DNA of 64,000 nt from the NCBI RefSeq assembly GCF_020510705.1, contig NZ_CP075184.1, positions 62,001 through 126,000 on the forward strand, read 5' to 3'. The notes beneath the pieces are model-generated. The model ran no database searches. It was not told where the DNA came from and saw nothing but the letters and a program-made list of their open reading frames with translations. Within the stretch, counting starts at the first letter, position 1; each line of letters opens with the position of its first letter. Shown here piece by piece: positions 9,800 through 18,043 of the stretch. Made by a program: the position numbers and the translations under genes. This DNA comes from Acidovorax radicis (GTDB lineage: Bacteria > Pseudomonadota > Gammaproteobacteria > Burkholderiales > Burkholderiaceae_C).

Positions 9800-9823
9800 C
9801 CGCCGCCTCCGGCGGTTTTTTTT
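9800..9823 (+). terminator. Intrinsic terminator after the GGDEF-EAL gene
   Basis: CCGCCG pairs with CGGCGG across a CCTC loop and is followed by eight T. It lies 38 bases after the stop codon. Confidence 0.85.
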
Positions 9824-9888
9824 CGCCTGCCGTATGGGTTTTCGCGTGGATATCCACCGATCCACCGCCATACACGCATGGCGGGCTC

Positions 9889-9906
9889 AGAACGTGTCCA
9901 CGTTCT
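9889..9906. repeat. Interspersed 20-bp palindrome, copy 2
   Basis: AGAACGTGTCCACGTTCT, 16 of 18 positions symmetric. It sits at the left border of the origin-like region. Confidence 0.55.
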
Positions 9907-9984
9907 TAACCATTCGAGCGAGCCGCCGTCCCCTCTACATCAGAGCCCCGCATCTGTTGCGGCGGTGGGCTGCGTGTCGATGTT

Positions 9985-10206
9985 GTCCTCTGTCTTCTTC
10001 TTATATCTTCTATTGATACATAGTCGTAGTAGTAGAGGGCTCCTTCTGGTGTGGACAACTGTGTTTTCCCCAGCCACGGCGCCCACTTGCGAACGTGGCA
10101 ACCCTGTGCACGAATCCCTGTTGCCGCTGTCGCCATAACGGGGACAAAAGGCGGCCTGGGCTCGTTGCTGTGGATAACCGGTCGGTTGTGCCAGATCTAT
10201 CCCCAG
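9985..10206 (+). other. Origin-like module A
   Basis: In order on this strand: an AT-rich, CTT/TAT tract (about 9990-10020), a TAG-triplet run GTAGTAGTAG (10026-10035), a short GC-rich segment, TGTGGACAA at 10050-10058, a perfect DnaA box TGTGGATAA at 10169-10177, GGTTGTGCCA at 10184-10193 and CTATCCCCA at 10198-10206. The DnaA box, GC cluster, TAG triplets and AT tract match the order described for the basal unwinding system of bacterial oriC (DnaA-trios). No protein-coding gene fits here. Confidence 0.65.
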
Positions 10207-10237
10207 TCTTACGCACCGGGCTGGGAATGGTTCCATT

Positions 10238-10290
10238 TTTGGGTCAAATGAGCCTCTAGTGCTTATCTAACAACCGCAAGCAGCTCCTCT
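10238..10290 (-). repeat. Dispersed palindromic repeat, degenerate copy 9
   Basis: Read on the minus strand it gives AGCTGCTTGCGG, then ATAAGCACTAGAGGCTCATT. This is a diverged member of the same repeat family, placed between the two origin-like modules. Confidence 0.5.
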
Positions 10291-10459
10291 ATTAATAGCA
10301 AAACAGTTGAAACAACGGATCCATACGGGCTGTAAGCGCGTAAAGGAGCACCTGTCCGCCGGCCCGCATTGGGAGCCTCCAACCGTTTTTTTGCGCGGAC
10401 TTGGCGCCTATTTTTTGAAATCCGCTGCCAGCGTCACCCCTGAACTGGCGCCCGGATGT

Positions 10460-10693
10460 TGGGGTTCAGGTTGTTCTTCTAAGTCTTTATATATAAATAG
10501 CAGTAGTAGTAGAGCAGGCCCCTTTCTGTGGACAAACCTCTTTTTCGTAATGCTGGCGCGGGTTTGTGTTGCTTCAAAGTCTGTGCGGCAGCGTGCACAA
10601 AACACGGGGCCCACACACAACAACTTCGGCACAGGGCATTTTTTTGTGGATAAGTGCCTGGTTGTGCCAAAACTATCCACAGGTTTGTCCACG
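10460..10693 (+). other. Origin-like module B
   Basis: The same order as module A: TATATATAAAT (about 10489-10499), TAG/CAG triplets (10498-10514), a GC-rich segment, TGTGGACAA at 10527-10535, a perfect DnaA box TGTGGATAA at 10645-10653, GGTTGTGCCA at 10660-10669, CTATCCACA at 10673-10681 and TTGTCCACG at 10685-10693. Matching elements of A and B are offset by 476-477 bases while the sequence between them has diverged. It is the better of the two modules as a DnaA-binding region. Assignment as the chromosomal origin is inferred. Confidence 0.7.
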
Positions 10694-10740
10694 CCATGCC
10701 TCCATTCGGCGCATCCCATGCCAGGGCGGCCCCGCAAAAC

Positions 10741-10772
10741 AAAAAACCCGGTGTCCATGGATGGACACCGGG
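10741..10772 (-). terminator. Intrinsic terminator for the LTXXQ gene
   Basis: CCCGGTGTCC pairs with GGACACCGGG across six bases, with a run of T following on the minus strand. It closes the right side of the gene-free origin-like region. Confidence 0.8.
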
Positions 10773-10867
10773 CTGCAGGCAAAACCGGGGGGGCGTTGCC
10801 CATTCCGCAGCCTTCAAGGCTGGGTCCGGGGTGGCGCTGACCTGGTTCTGGTGGGGCGTGGGCAGGC

Positions 10868-11509
10868 TTACTTGGAGGCCGGTGCTGGTGCTGGTGCCGG
10901 TGCAGGCATCATTTTTGCGGGGCCCATGCCGGGCTTGCCTTCACCTCCCCGGTGCATGTCGCCACGGTGGTCGTGTTGGCCGCGGCGGTGGCCTTCGGCG
11001 CCCTTCATGCCGTCCATGCCTTTCATACCGCCCATGCGCATGCCACGGTGGGCCTGGGCATCAAAGGTCTTTTGCTGCTCGGGTGTCAAAGTGGCATAAA
11101 AGGTTTTGGTGGCTTCGCCCCGGCGGTCGGCTTCGGCGGCGTGCTGGGCACGCAGCGCGCGCATGCGGTCAATGCGCTCAGGGGTGGTGAGCTTGTCCAT
11201 TTCCTTGCGGTCCAGTCGGTCCAGGCGGGCAGGGCGCTCGTCGGGCTGCATGGCCGTGGTGAAGCTGGTCCAGGCGGGTTCCTGGGCGGCGGTCAGCTTG
11301 AGCTGGGCCTTGAGGTCGGCCAGGTGCTTGGCGTGGTACTGGGCCATGTCGCCATGGTGGCGCTCATGGCGCTCGTGGCGGCCTTGGGGTGCCGTGGCCT
11401 TGGCCGATGCGGCGGGTGAGGCCACAGCGGGCTGTTGTGCCAGCACGGGCAACGAGAGGGCAGCCAGGATGGCCGTAGCGGCAAAGCGGCGTTGGAGAGT
11501 GGATGCCAT
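10868..11509 (-). CDS. Periplasmic Spy/CpxP-like LTXXQ protein
   Basis: A 213-residue secreted protein. A Sec signal peptide ends near VLAQQ. Two LTXXQ-type motifs, LTAAQ and LTPEQ, bracket a charged helical core as in the Spy/CpxP/RcnB group of periplasmic chaperone or metal-stress proteins. The C terminus is Met/His/Gly-rich and ends in a Pro-Ala repeat, suggesting metal contact. The start ATG at 11509 has AAAGGAC upstream and is followed at once by the signal peptide; longer readings add an unrelated tail. The copper genes lie 3 kb away, but co-regulation is not shown. Confidence 0.8.
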   Translation of the reverse strand: MASTLQRRFAATAILAALSLPVLAQQPAVASPAASAKATAPQGRHERHERHHGDMAQYHAKHLADLKAQLKLTAAQEPAWTSFTTAMQPDERPARLDRLDRKEMDKLTTPERIDRMRALRAQHAAEADRRGEATKTFYATLTPEQQKTFDAQAHRGMRMGGMKGMDGMKGAEGHRRGQHDHRGDMHRGGEGKPGMGPAKMMPAPAPAPAPASK

Positions 11510-11654
11510 GGTGTGAGTCCTTTCACAGTGGTGAGCTCGCTGCAACGACCGTTTCAGCGATTGAGGGCCAGTGTCTGCCCCGCTTGTATCGGCCGCGTGC
11601 GCATTGGGTGACGCTGTGTAAAGTTGCGACAAGAAGCGTTGATCTGCAACGGTG

Positions 11655-11681
11655 CGATTTTTGATAGAAATTGGCCTCTAG
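11655..11681 (-). repeat. Left half of dispersed repeat copy 3, split by the IS
   Basis: ATTTTTGATAGAAATTGGCC followed by TCTAG is the tail half of a repeat copy. Its head half resumes at 12860 on the other side of the insertion sequence. Confidence 0.65.
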
Positions 11682-12859
11682 GGAAGCTCTTCACGAATCG
11701 GTTCTGGCTGTGCCGTAGCGATGCCCGAACTAAGACAGCGCCCGCGTTGGGTCATTGGGTACTCCCGGCAGGCGCTGCGCGAGGGCCATTGCCCGGTTTC
11801 GCGGGGCATTAAGCCCCCTGCACGCGCACCTGCCCCATGCAGGCCAGCAACTTGTGCCTTGCCATCCACAGATTGCCCAGCGCAAACAGCGTGACGATCT
11901 GCGCCGTGTTCTTCATGAGCCCCCGGTAGCGCACCTTCACGTACCCGAACTGCTGCTTGAGCACCCGAAACGGGTGCTCCACCTTGGCCCGGATGCTGGC
12001 CTTGGTGCGTTCAAGTTGGTCGATCAGCGCATCCACAGGCTTGTTTTTGTCCAAAGCCCGGCGCAACCCCGGGCGCATGGCTACATGCCAGCGCACGTTC
12101 TTGTTGGCATCGGGCCGCTTGTCCACTCCTTGGTAGCCCGCATCGCCAAAGGCATCCGTTTCTTGCCCGTGCAGCAGGCTGTTGGCTTCTATCACGTCGT
12201 TCACATTGCCACTGGTGCCGCGCACGCTGTGCACCAGGCCTGAATCCGCATCCACGCCAATGTGAGCCTTCATGCCAAAGTACCACTCGTTGCCCTTCTT
12301 GCTTTGATGCATCTCGGGGTCTCGTGCCTTGCCTTCATTCTTGGTGGACGTCGGCGCCGCAATCAGCGTGGCATCCACCACCGTGCCTGCTTTGAGTTGC
12401 AGCCCTTTGGCTTGCAGCAGGGCATTGACCGTAGCGAGGATCTGATCGGCCAGTTTGTGGCGCTCCAGCAGATGCCGAAAACGCAGGATGCTCGATTCAC
12501 TGGGAATGTGTTCGTCCCAGTGAGACAGGCCGGCAAAGTCCCGAAAGGCTGGCACGTCGTGCAGTGCCTCTTCCATGGCTGGGTCGCTAAGCTTGAACCA
12601 CTGCTGCATGAAATGGATACGCAGCAGGGTCTGCACCGCAAAGGGCTGCTGGCCCCGGCGTCCGATCTCTGGGGCGTAGGGCTCAATGAGCGAGACCAAC
12701 TCGGCCCAGGGCACCACCAACTCCATCGCATCAAGGAACTCGCGCTTGCGTGTGCGCTTGGTGGTATTGCTCAGGCCCAGGCTGCTTTGCTTCATGGCCT
12801 TATTGTCTCGGCTTCAAGCCTTCGTAAGCACATTACGCAGGGATTTGTGCAGAGAATCC
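11682..12859. mobile_element. IS5-family insertion sequence, complete with ends
   Basis: A 1178-bp element. The left end GGAAGCTCTTCACGAATCG and the inverted right end GGATTCTCTGCACAAATCC match at 14 of 19 positions. It is flanked on both sides by CTAG (11678-11681 and 12860-12863), the 4-bp target duplication expected for the IS5 group. It contains one transposase gene on the minus strand. It interrupts a copy of the dispersed palindromic repeat. Confidence 0.85.
11809..12795 (-). CDS. IS5-family transposase
   Basis: A 328-residue DDE transposase. It has the N-terminal IS5 helix-turn-helix region (DUF772-like, residues about 45-120), then VVDATLIAAPTS with the first catalytic Asp, a DAGYQG segment with the second, and a C-terminal RAKVEHPFRVLKQQFGYVKVR block containing the catalytic Glu. 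The reading frame is uninterrupted, so the element may be active. Start ATG at 12795. It catalyses cut-and-paste movement of the element that carries it. Confidence 0.93.
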   Translation of the reverse strand: MKQSSLGLSNTTKRTRKREFLDAMELVVPWAELVSLIEPYAPEIGRRGQQPFAVQTLLRIHFMQQWFKLSDPAMEEALHDVPAFRDFAGLSHWDEHIPSESSILRFRHLLERHKLADQILATVNALLQAKGLQLKAGTVVDATLIAAPTSTKNEGKARDPEMHQSKKGNEWYFGMKAHIGVDADSGLVHSVRGTSGNVNDVIEANSLLHGQETDAFGDAGYQGVDKRPDANKNVRWHVAMRPGLRRALDKNKPVDALIDQLERTKASIRAKVEHPFRVLKQQFGYVKVRYRGLMKNTAQIVTLFALGNLWMARHKLLACMGQVRVQGA

Positions 12860-12895
12860 CTAGGGATGTTGAATAAGCGCTAATAGCTATCACAA
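12860..12895 (-). repeat. Right half of dispersed repeat copy 3
   Basis: CTAGGGATGTTGAATAAGCG followed by CTAATAGCTAT. Joined across the IS to 11655-11681 it rebuilds one repeat copy with a CTAG at the join. Confidence 0.65.
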
Positions 12896-13033
12896 ATAGA
12901 GCGTTTGGTGCCACTTTCACCCCCAGGGCCTGCAGGTGCCGTGGGCCCTGGGTTGGTGACCCCCGACAATGGCGGTTTTGGTCCCTTACGCGACCAGCGA
13001 ACCCTCCCTGAGACCCCGAACCAAAGGTTTTCC

Positions 13034-14092
13034 GTGTTCAAGAACATGATCGTGTACCGCATTGCCCCGCAATGGCAGGTCGAACTGACGCAGGTGGAAG
13101 ATGCCCTGGCCAAGGCCCCCTTCCTGGAATGTGGCGCCACGCAAGAAAAATCACTGGGCTGGGTGCCGCCACGCGGTGACCCGCATGGCCCACTGGCCGA
13201 ATCGGTGGGCGGGCAGTGGATCCTGCGCTTCATGGTCGAAACGAAAGTGCTGCCCGGCAGCGTGCTGGCCCGCCGCGTGAAGGAAAAGGCCGAGCGCATC
13301 GAGCAGGAAACCGGCCGCAAGCCCGGCAAGAAGGAAAGCAAGGAGCTGAAAGACGAAGCCAAGCTCGACCTGCTGCCCATGGCCTTCACCAAGCAGGGCT
13401 CGATGTGGATCTGGATCGATACCGCGTCCCGCCTGCTGGTGCTGGACACCTCCAGCCAGGGCCGCGCCGATGAGGTCGTCACGCTGCTGGTCGAGTCGCT
13501 GCCCGGCCTGTCGGTGTCGCTCATCAACACCCAGACCAGCCCGCAGGCTGCGATGTCCCACTGGCTCAAGGAGCAGGAGCCGCCCGTGGGCTTCACGGTG
13601 GACCGCGAGTGCGAGCTCAAGAGCGCCAGCGAAGAAAAGTCCGTGGTGCGCTACGCCCGCCACGCGCTGGACATCGAAGAGGTGCAGGCCCACATCGATG
13701 CCGGCAAGCTGCCCACCAAGCTGGCACTCACCTGGGACGACCGCGTGAGCTTCATGCTGACCGAGGGGCTGCAGATCAAAAAGGTGGCGTTTCTGGACAC
13801 CGTGTTCGAGGGCACCAAGGCCGACGACGGCGGGTTTGACACCGACGTGGCGATTGCCACGGGCGAGCTGGTCAAGCTGATTCCGGACTTGATTGAGGCG
13901 CTGGGCGGCGAGGCGGAAAGTGGCGTGGCCAGCGCAGCGCAGGCGGTGGCGGCCGACGGTATTGCTGCCCCCGGCGTACCAAAAGCCCCGACTGCTGCGT
14001 CAGCTCCCGCGCGCAAAAGTGCTGGGGGTGGCGTGGTGACGGGGCCGAAGGACGTGCCGGTGGATACGGATCCGGGGTCGGCGCCGTTTTAG
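13034..14092 (+). CDS. rdgC: Recombination-associated protein RdgC
   Basis: A 352-residue member of the RdgC family, ring-shaped DNA-binding proteins that limit RecA access to DNA and act in nucleoid-associated processes. The N terminus VFKNMIVYRIAP matches the family start (MFKNL-type), which fixes a GTG start at 13034; the earlier in-frame ATG would add about 43 unrelated residues. Further family wording includes WVPPRG, the Leu/Pro-rich core DLLPMAFTKQ and LALTWDDRVSFMLTEGLQIKK. The C-terminal tail after about residue 300 is Ala/Pro-rich and longer than in E. coli. Confidence 0.93.
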   Translation: MFKNMIVYRIAPQWQVELTQVEDALAKAPFLECGATQEKSLGWVPPRGDPHGPLAESVGGQWILRFMVETKVLPGSVLARRVKEKAERIEQETGRKPGKKESKELKDEAKLDLLPMAFTKQGSMWIWIDTASRLLVLDTSSQGRADEVVTLLVESLPGLSVSLINTQTSPQAAMSHWLKEQEPPVGFTVDRECELKSASEEKSVVRYARHALDIEEVQAHIDAGKLPTKLALTWDDRVSFMLTEGLQIKKVAFLDTVFEGTKADDGGFDTDVAIATGELVKLIPDLIEALGGEAESGVASAAQAVAADGIAAPGVPKAPTAASAPARKSAGGGVVTGPKDVPVDTDPGSAPF

Positions 14093-14179
14093 CCGAGATA
14101 GCAGGCAAGTGCGCCTGCTGTCAGCAGAGATATCTGGCCCCGTGACGGGGGGCAGATTGGCGGATTTGGCGATCGGATG

Positions 14180-14437
14180 TCAGGCCGCCGCCCTGGCCCA
14201 TTCCAAACCGCCCAGTGCCTTGAACAACTGCTCCACCGTGGTTGTTTCAAACACGCCATCGGGCCCCTGCGCGTGGATGTCGGTAAACGGCGACTCATAC
14301 AACCGCGCAGCGGGCATGGCACCGTGCTCGGTCAGATGCTGCACCATTTCTTCAATGAACTGCAGTTGGCTGGCAGTGGCGGTGCCTGCCGCAATCAGAT
14401 GGGCGAATGCGGCCACGGCCGCCGACGGAGGTTTCAA
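14180..14437 (-). pseudogene. Remnant of type I restriction subunit HsdR (C terminus)
   Basis: An 85-residue ORF whose wording (FIEEMVQHLTEHGAM, LYESPFTDIHAQGPDGVF) matches only the extreme C-terminal domain of type I restriction endonuclease R subunits (EcoEI_R-type). The remaining 700 or more residues, with the nuclease and helicase domains, and the hsdM/hsdS genes are absent. The upstream side runs directly into a dispersed palindromic repeat. It is best read as the scar of a lost restriction-modification locus. Whether the fragment is still translated is unknown. Confidence 0.65.
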
Positions 14438-14440
14438 GTA

Positions 14441-14495
14441 TTTTTGGACTCTAGCGCTTGATGGATAAGCGCTAGCAGCTATTTGTTTGATAGCG
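14441..14495 (-). repeat. Dispersed palindromic repeat, copy 4
   Basis: CTAGCGCTTGATGGATAAGC followed by GCTAGCAGCTATT. Both arms are well conserved. It lies between the hsdR remnant and the cueR-like gene. Confidence 0.8.
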
Positions 14496-15015
14496 TCTTG
14501 TGAGGCGTTTTGCGGCTGCCGTGTTCTGCCTGCCCCGCCGCCAGATCATCCAAGATCGGGCAGTCGGGCCGGTCGTTGCCCTTGCAGCAGGACACCAGCG
14601 TTTGCAATGAGCGCTGCATGGCCTGCATCTGCGCGATGCGTTCGCTCAGGTCGTCGATGTGCTGCTGGGCGATGCGCTTGACCTGGCTGCTGGCGCGGCT
14701 GCGGTTGTGCCACAGGCCCAGCAGTTCGGCGATTTCTTCCATCGAGAACCCGAGGTCGCGGCTGCGGCGAATGAAGTGCAGGGCGTGCACGTCGGCCTCG
14801 GTGTACTGGCGGTAGCCGCTGTCGGTGCGCGCCACGCCGCTGATGAGGCCCAGCGATTCGTAGTGCCGCACCATGCGTGCTGAGATGCCCGCGCGTTGGG
14901 CGGCGATGCCGATGGGCACGGGCCAGGACGTGGCGCGGGGTGTTGCCGTTTTGTGGGGTTTTTTGGCGGACGGGCGGGCGGGCAGGTGTGCGGGAAGGTG
15001 CGTTGGCGTGGTCAT
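14479..15015 (-). CDS. cueR: MerR-family Cu(I)-responsive regulator
   Basis: A 178-residue MerR protein: an N-terminal winged helix-turn-helix (IGIAAQRAGISARMVRHYESLGL), a dimerisation helix, and a C-terminal metal loop with Cys residues in the order CCKGNDRPDCPILD. That pair spacing is typical of CueR, which senses Cu(I) and twists its promoter DNA to turn on copper export genes. It has an extra basic N-terminal extension of about 33 residues. The start ATG at 15015 is chosen because upstream codons run through a repeat-derived sequence. It lies next to copZ and copA, its expected targets. Confidence 0.88.
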   Translation of the reverse strand: MTTPTHLPAHLPARPSAKKPHKTATPRATSWPVPIGIAAQRAGISARMVRHYESLGLISGVARTDSGYRQYTEADVHALHFIRRSRDLGFSMEEIAELLGLWHNRSRASSQVKRIAQQHIDDLSERIAQMQAMQRSLQTLVSCCKGNDRPDCPILDDLAAGQAEHGSRKTPHKTLSNK

Positions 15016-15085
15016 GGTGGGGGCCTTGTGGTGTGAATGGGGCCTTGTTTGTCCGGCTTCGCGTTCGTCTTTGAAAACCGACCAG

Positions 15086-15129
15086 GCTGAGCCTGTCGAA
15101 GCCTCGCGCGGCGCTTCGACAGGCTCAGC
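15086..15129. repeat. Palindrome with 17-bp perfect arms
   Basis: GCTGAGCCTGTCGAAGC and its exact inverse complement GCTTCGACAGGCTCAGC are separated by 10 bases. This AGCCTGTCGAAG-type inverted repeat recurs in many proteobacterial genomes. Here it lies between cueR and copZ and could fold in RNA as a terminator or processing hairpin. Confidence 0.8.
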
Positions 15130-15187
15130 GTGAACGGTAGGGGATCGAACCAGGATCGGAACGGGTTGCTTGGCGGCCCAACCGCTT

Positions 15188-15394
15188 TCAGGCCACCACG
15201 GCGTAGCCTTCTTCGACAATGGCGGCGGCCAGGGCTTCGCGCGGGGCGGTGCTGTCCACGTCCACCTGGCCGCTGGCGCGGTTGATGCGCACCTGGGCGG
15301 TGGGGTCGATTTGCTGCATGGCCTGGGTGACGGCGCGTTCGCAGTGGCCGCAGGTCATGCCTTGCACTTGGAAAGTCGTGGTGGTGATTGCCAT
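15188..15394 (-). CDS. copZ: Heavy-metal-associated copper chaperone
   Basis: A 68-residue single HMA domain: beta-alpha-beta-beta-alpha-beta length with the copper site GMTCGHC at about residues 12-18. CopZ proteins bind Cu(I) in the cytoplasm and hand it to the CopA exporter. Start ATG at 15394. It is divergent from copA across a 176-bp gap that holds a CueR-type operator. The pairing cueR-copZ-copA supports the call. Confidence 0.9.
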   Translation of the reverse strand: MAITTTTFQVQGMTCGHCERAVTQAMQQIDPTAQVRINRASGQVDVDSTAPREALAAAIVEEGYAVVA

Positions 15395-15464
15395 GGTGTG
15401 TCCTTGTAGGGGGTTAAAAAACGGCCGTTGAAGCGACCGCAGCGACCGAAGCAAATGTTGACGC

Positions 15465-15485
15465 TTGACATCGTGGCAGAGTCAA
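15465..15485. promoter_or_regulatory. Second possible CueR-type dyad
   Basis: TTGAC at 15465 and GTCAA at 15481 form a spaced dyad, with TTGACA able to serve as a -35 box toward copA. This is weaker than the site at 15534. Confidence 0.3.
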
Positions 15486-15533
15486 ACAACATTCAAGACA
15501 CTCATGATGTGAGGGTTGATCAATATCAATGCT

Positions 15534-15560
15534 TGACCTTGCCATCACGTCAAGGATCAC
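15534..15560. promoter_or_regulatory. CueR-type operator in the copZ-copA divergent region
   Basis: TTGACCTTGCC, then a few bases, then CAAGGATCA. The spaced CCTTG/CAAGG dyad closely resembles the known CueR operator of E. coli copA. On the minus strand it sits between TTGACG and TGATAT with 19-base spacing, the long spacer of MerR-type promoters, which would drive copZ. Confidence 0.6.
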
Positions 15561-15570
15561 CATCCCCCAC

Positions 15571-17919
15571 ATGAACACCATCACCACAACCCCCACCGCC
15601 GCGCCCGAGTCCGTCCACTCGCTGGACCTGGGCATTTCTGGCATGACCTGCGCAAGCTGTGTGGGCCGTGTGGAGCGTGCACTGCGCAAGGTGCCGGGCG
15701 TGCAGGAGGCCTCGGTCAACCTGGCGACCGAGTCGGCGCGCATTGCCTTTGTCACGCAAGTCGGCGCTGACGCTGCGGCCATGGAGGCGCTGCTGCGCCG
15801 CGCGGTGCGCAACGCGGGCTACGAGCCGCGTGCGGCGGGGCAGGAGGACGCGCCGGAGGACCTGTCGCCCTGGGCGGGGTTTTTGCCCGTGGGCATTGGG
15901 CTGCTGCTGTCGGCGCCGCTGGTGCTGCCGATGATCGGTGACCTGTTCGGCCAGCACTGGATGCTGCCGGCCTGGATGCAGTTCGCGCTGGCCACGCCGG
16001 TGCAGTTCATTCTGGGTGCGCGGTTCTACAAGGCGGGCTGGCATGCGCTCAAGGCGCTGTCGGGCAACATGGATTTGCTGGTGTCCATGGGCACCAGTGC
16101 GGGCTGGGGCCTGTCGATGTGGCTGTGGCTGACGGCGCCCACCGACCATCCGGGGCATGTTCCGCACCTGTACTTCGAGGCCTCGGCCGTCGTCGTCACG
16201 CTGGTGCTGCTGGGCAAGTGGCTGGAGGCGCGCGCCAAGCGGCAGACCACGGCAGCCATCCGCGCGCTGCATGCGCTGCGGCCGGATGTGGTGCATCTGC
16301 TCTCCAAATCTGGCGAGGTGGATGTGCCCGTGGCCGAGGTGCTGGTGGGCGACCAGCTGGTGGTGCGGCCCGGTGAGCGCATCCCCGTGGATGGCACGGT
16401 GCACGAGGGCCACACGCAGGTGGATGAATCCATGTTGACGGGTGAGCCCCTGCCCGTGGCGCGCGATGTGGGCGCGGCGCTGACGGGGGGCTCGATCAAC
16501 GGTGACGGCCGCATCGTGATGGCGGTGACGGCTGTAGGGGCCGAGACGGTGCTGGCCCAGATCATCCGGCTGGTGGAAGACGCGCAGGCGGCCAAGGCGC
16601 CCATCCAGCGGCTGGTGGACCAGGTGTCGGCCATCTTTGTGCCGGTGGTGCTGGTGGTTGCGGTGGTCACGCTGCTGGGCTGGCTGTGGATGGGCGTGGG
16701 CGTGGAGGCCGCGCTGATCCACGCCGTGGCGGTGATGGTGATTGCCTGCCCCTGTGCGCTGGGCCTGGCCACACCGGCGGCCATCATGGCGGGCACGGGC
16801 GTGGCGGCCAAGAACGGCATCCTGATCAAGGACGTGCAGGCGCTGGAGCTGGCCTACAAGGTGGACACGGTGGCTTTTGACAAGACCGGCACGCTGACCG
16901 TGGGCCAGCCCCGGCTGACCGCGTTTGAGGTGGTGCCAGGCCTCGACGATGCGGCCGTGATGGCGGCGGTGGCTGCGGTGCAAAGCGGCAGCGAACACCC
17001 GCTGGCGCGTGCGGTGGTGGCGGCTGCGGGTGAGCGGCAGATCAACGTGGCCACCGCGCACGATGTGCGCGCCGTGCCCGGGCGCGGCACCGAGGGTAAG
17101 GTGGACGGCCAGAGCTATCTGGTGGGCAGCCTGCGCTGGATGCTGGAGTTGGGGGTGGACCTGGGGGCACTGGCAGCGCGGGCACAGCAGTGGCAGAACG
17201 AGGGCGCCACCGTGTCGGCTGTGGCCCAGCGCGTGACGGAAGGGTTGTTGAGCGGCGCACGGCCGCCCGAAGCCGCGATGGCCCCCTTGGGGGGCAGCGA
17301 GGACACGCCAGTGCCGAGCGTGGGGGCCCACTATGTCTTGCGGGCCCTGATGGCCTTTGGCGACGAACCCAAGCCCGGCGCACGCGAGGCGCTGGCGGCG
17401 CTGAAGGCGCGTGGCATCCGCACCGTGATGATCTCGGGCGACAACCGGGGCGCAGCCGAGGCCATGGCCCGGCGCCTGGGGCTGGACCCCGACGCGGGCG
17501 AGGTGATGGCCGAGGTGCTGCCCGGCGACAAGGCCGCGAAAGTGGTGGCGTTGCAACAGGGGCCGGACGGCAAGCGCCATCAAGTGGCGATGGTGGGCGA
17601 CGGCGTTAACGATGCCCCGGCGCTGGCGGCGGCCGATGTGGGCATGGCCATGGGCAATGGCACGGACGTGGCCATGCATGCGGCGGGCATCACGCTGATG
17701 CGCGGCGACCCGATGCTGGTGGCGGCAGCGCTGGATATCTCGCGCCGCACGGTGATGAAGATCCGCCAGAACCTGTTCTGGGCGTTTGCGTACAACGTGG
17801 CGGGCATTCCGCTGGCGGCCCTGGGCTTTTTGAGCCCGGTGGTGGCGGGCGCGGCGATGGCGCTCAGCTCGGTCAGTGTCATGGCCAATGCGTTGCTGCT
17901 CAAGCGCTGGCGCATGTGA
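15571..17919 (+). CDS. copA: Cu(I)-exporting P1B-type ATPase with repeat-derived insert
   Basis: A 782-residue inner-membrane copper pump. An N-terminal HMA domain has GMTCASC; transmembrane helices follow; the metal-conducting motif is CPC in [15 protein letters not shown]; the phosphorylation site is DKTGTLT; the TGEP actuator loop and [10 protein letters not shown] hinge are present. It exports Cu(I) from the cytoplasm using ATP. Oddity: about residues 556-588 ([20 protein letters not shown] and beyond) read like a translated GC-rich palindromic repeat inserted between the nucleotide-binding and phosphorylation domains, with the frame kept. Start ATG at 15571; an earlier in-frame ATG at 15529 would overlap the operator. 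Confidence 0.93.
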   Translation: MNTITTTPTAAPESVHSLDLGISGMTCASCVGRVERALRKVPGVQEASVNLATESARIAFVTQVGADAAAMEALLRRAVRNAGYEPRAAGQEDAPEDLSPWAGFLPVGIGLLLSAPLVLPMIGDLFGQHWMLPAWMQFALATPVQFILGARFYKAGWHALKALSGNMDLLVSMGTSAGWGLSMWLWLTAPTDHPGHVPHLYFEASAVVVTLVLLGKWLEARAKRQTTAAIRALHALRPDVVHLLSKSGEVDVPVAEVLVGDQLVVRPGERIPVDGTVHEGHTQVDESMLTGEPLPVARDVGAALTGGSINGDGRIVMAVTAVGAETVLAQIIRLVEDAQAAKAPIQRLVDQVSAIFVPVVLVVAVVTLLGWLWMGVGVEAALIHAVAVMVIACPCALGLATPAAIMAGTGVAAKNGILIKDVQALELAYKVDTVAFDKTGTLTVGQPRLTAFEVVPGLDDAAVMAAVAAVQSGSEHPLARAVVAAAGERQINVATAHDVRAVPGRGTEGKVDGQSYLVGSLRWMLELGVDLGALAARAQQWQNEGATVSAVAQRVTEGLLSGARPPEAAMAPLGGSEDTPVPSVGAHYVLRALMAFGDEPKPGAREALAALKARGIRTVMISGDNRGAAEAMARRLGLDPDAGEVMAEVLPGDKAAKVVALQQGPDGKRHQVAMVGDGVNDAPALAAADVGMAMGNGTDVAMHAAGITLMRGDPMLVAAALDISRRTVMKIRQNLFWAFAYNVAGIPLAALGFLSPVVAGAAMALSSVSVMANALLLKRWRM
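17261..17329 (+). repeat. Palindromic GC-rich repeat inside copA
   Basis: GGCCGCCCGAAGCCGCGATG, then GCCCCCTTGGGGGGC, then GGACACGCCAGTGCC and GAGCGTGGGGGCCC. It resembles intergenic repeats common in Comamonadaceae. Its length keeps the copA frame open. Confidence 0.55.
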
Positions 17920-18043
17920 CGAATGTGATACATACGTACGACATCGTCATGGATGTCTGGCAAACTGCAACGTTTTGTATCAGGTCGGTGGCTGCAGAAC
18001 AGGGTCACTAGGCCCTCACCCTCCGATCTAAGGACGACAAATC

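Noticed and set aside
15550..17679. Long minus-strand ORF opposite copA
   Set aside because: His-rich antisense shadow of a strongly supported gene.
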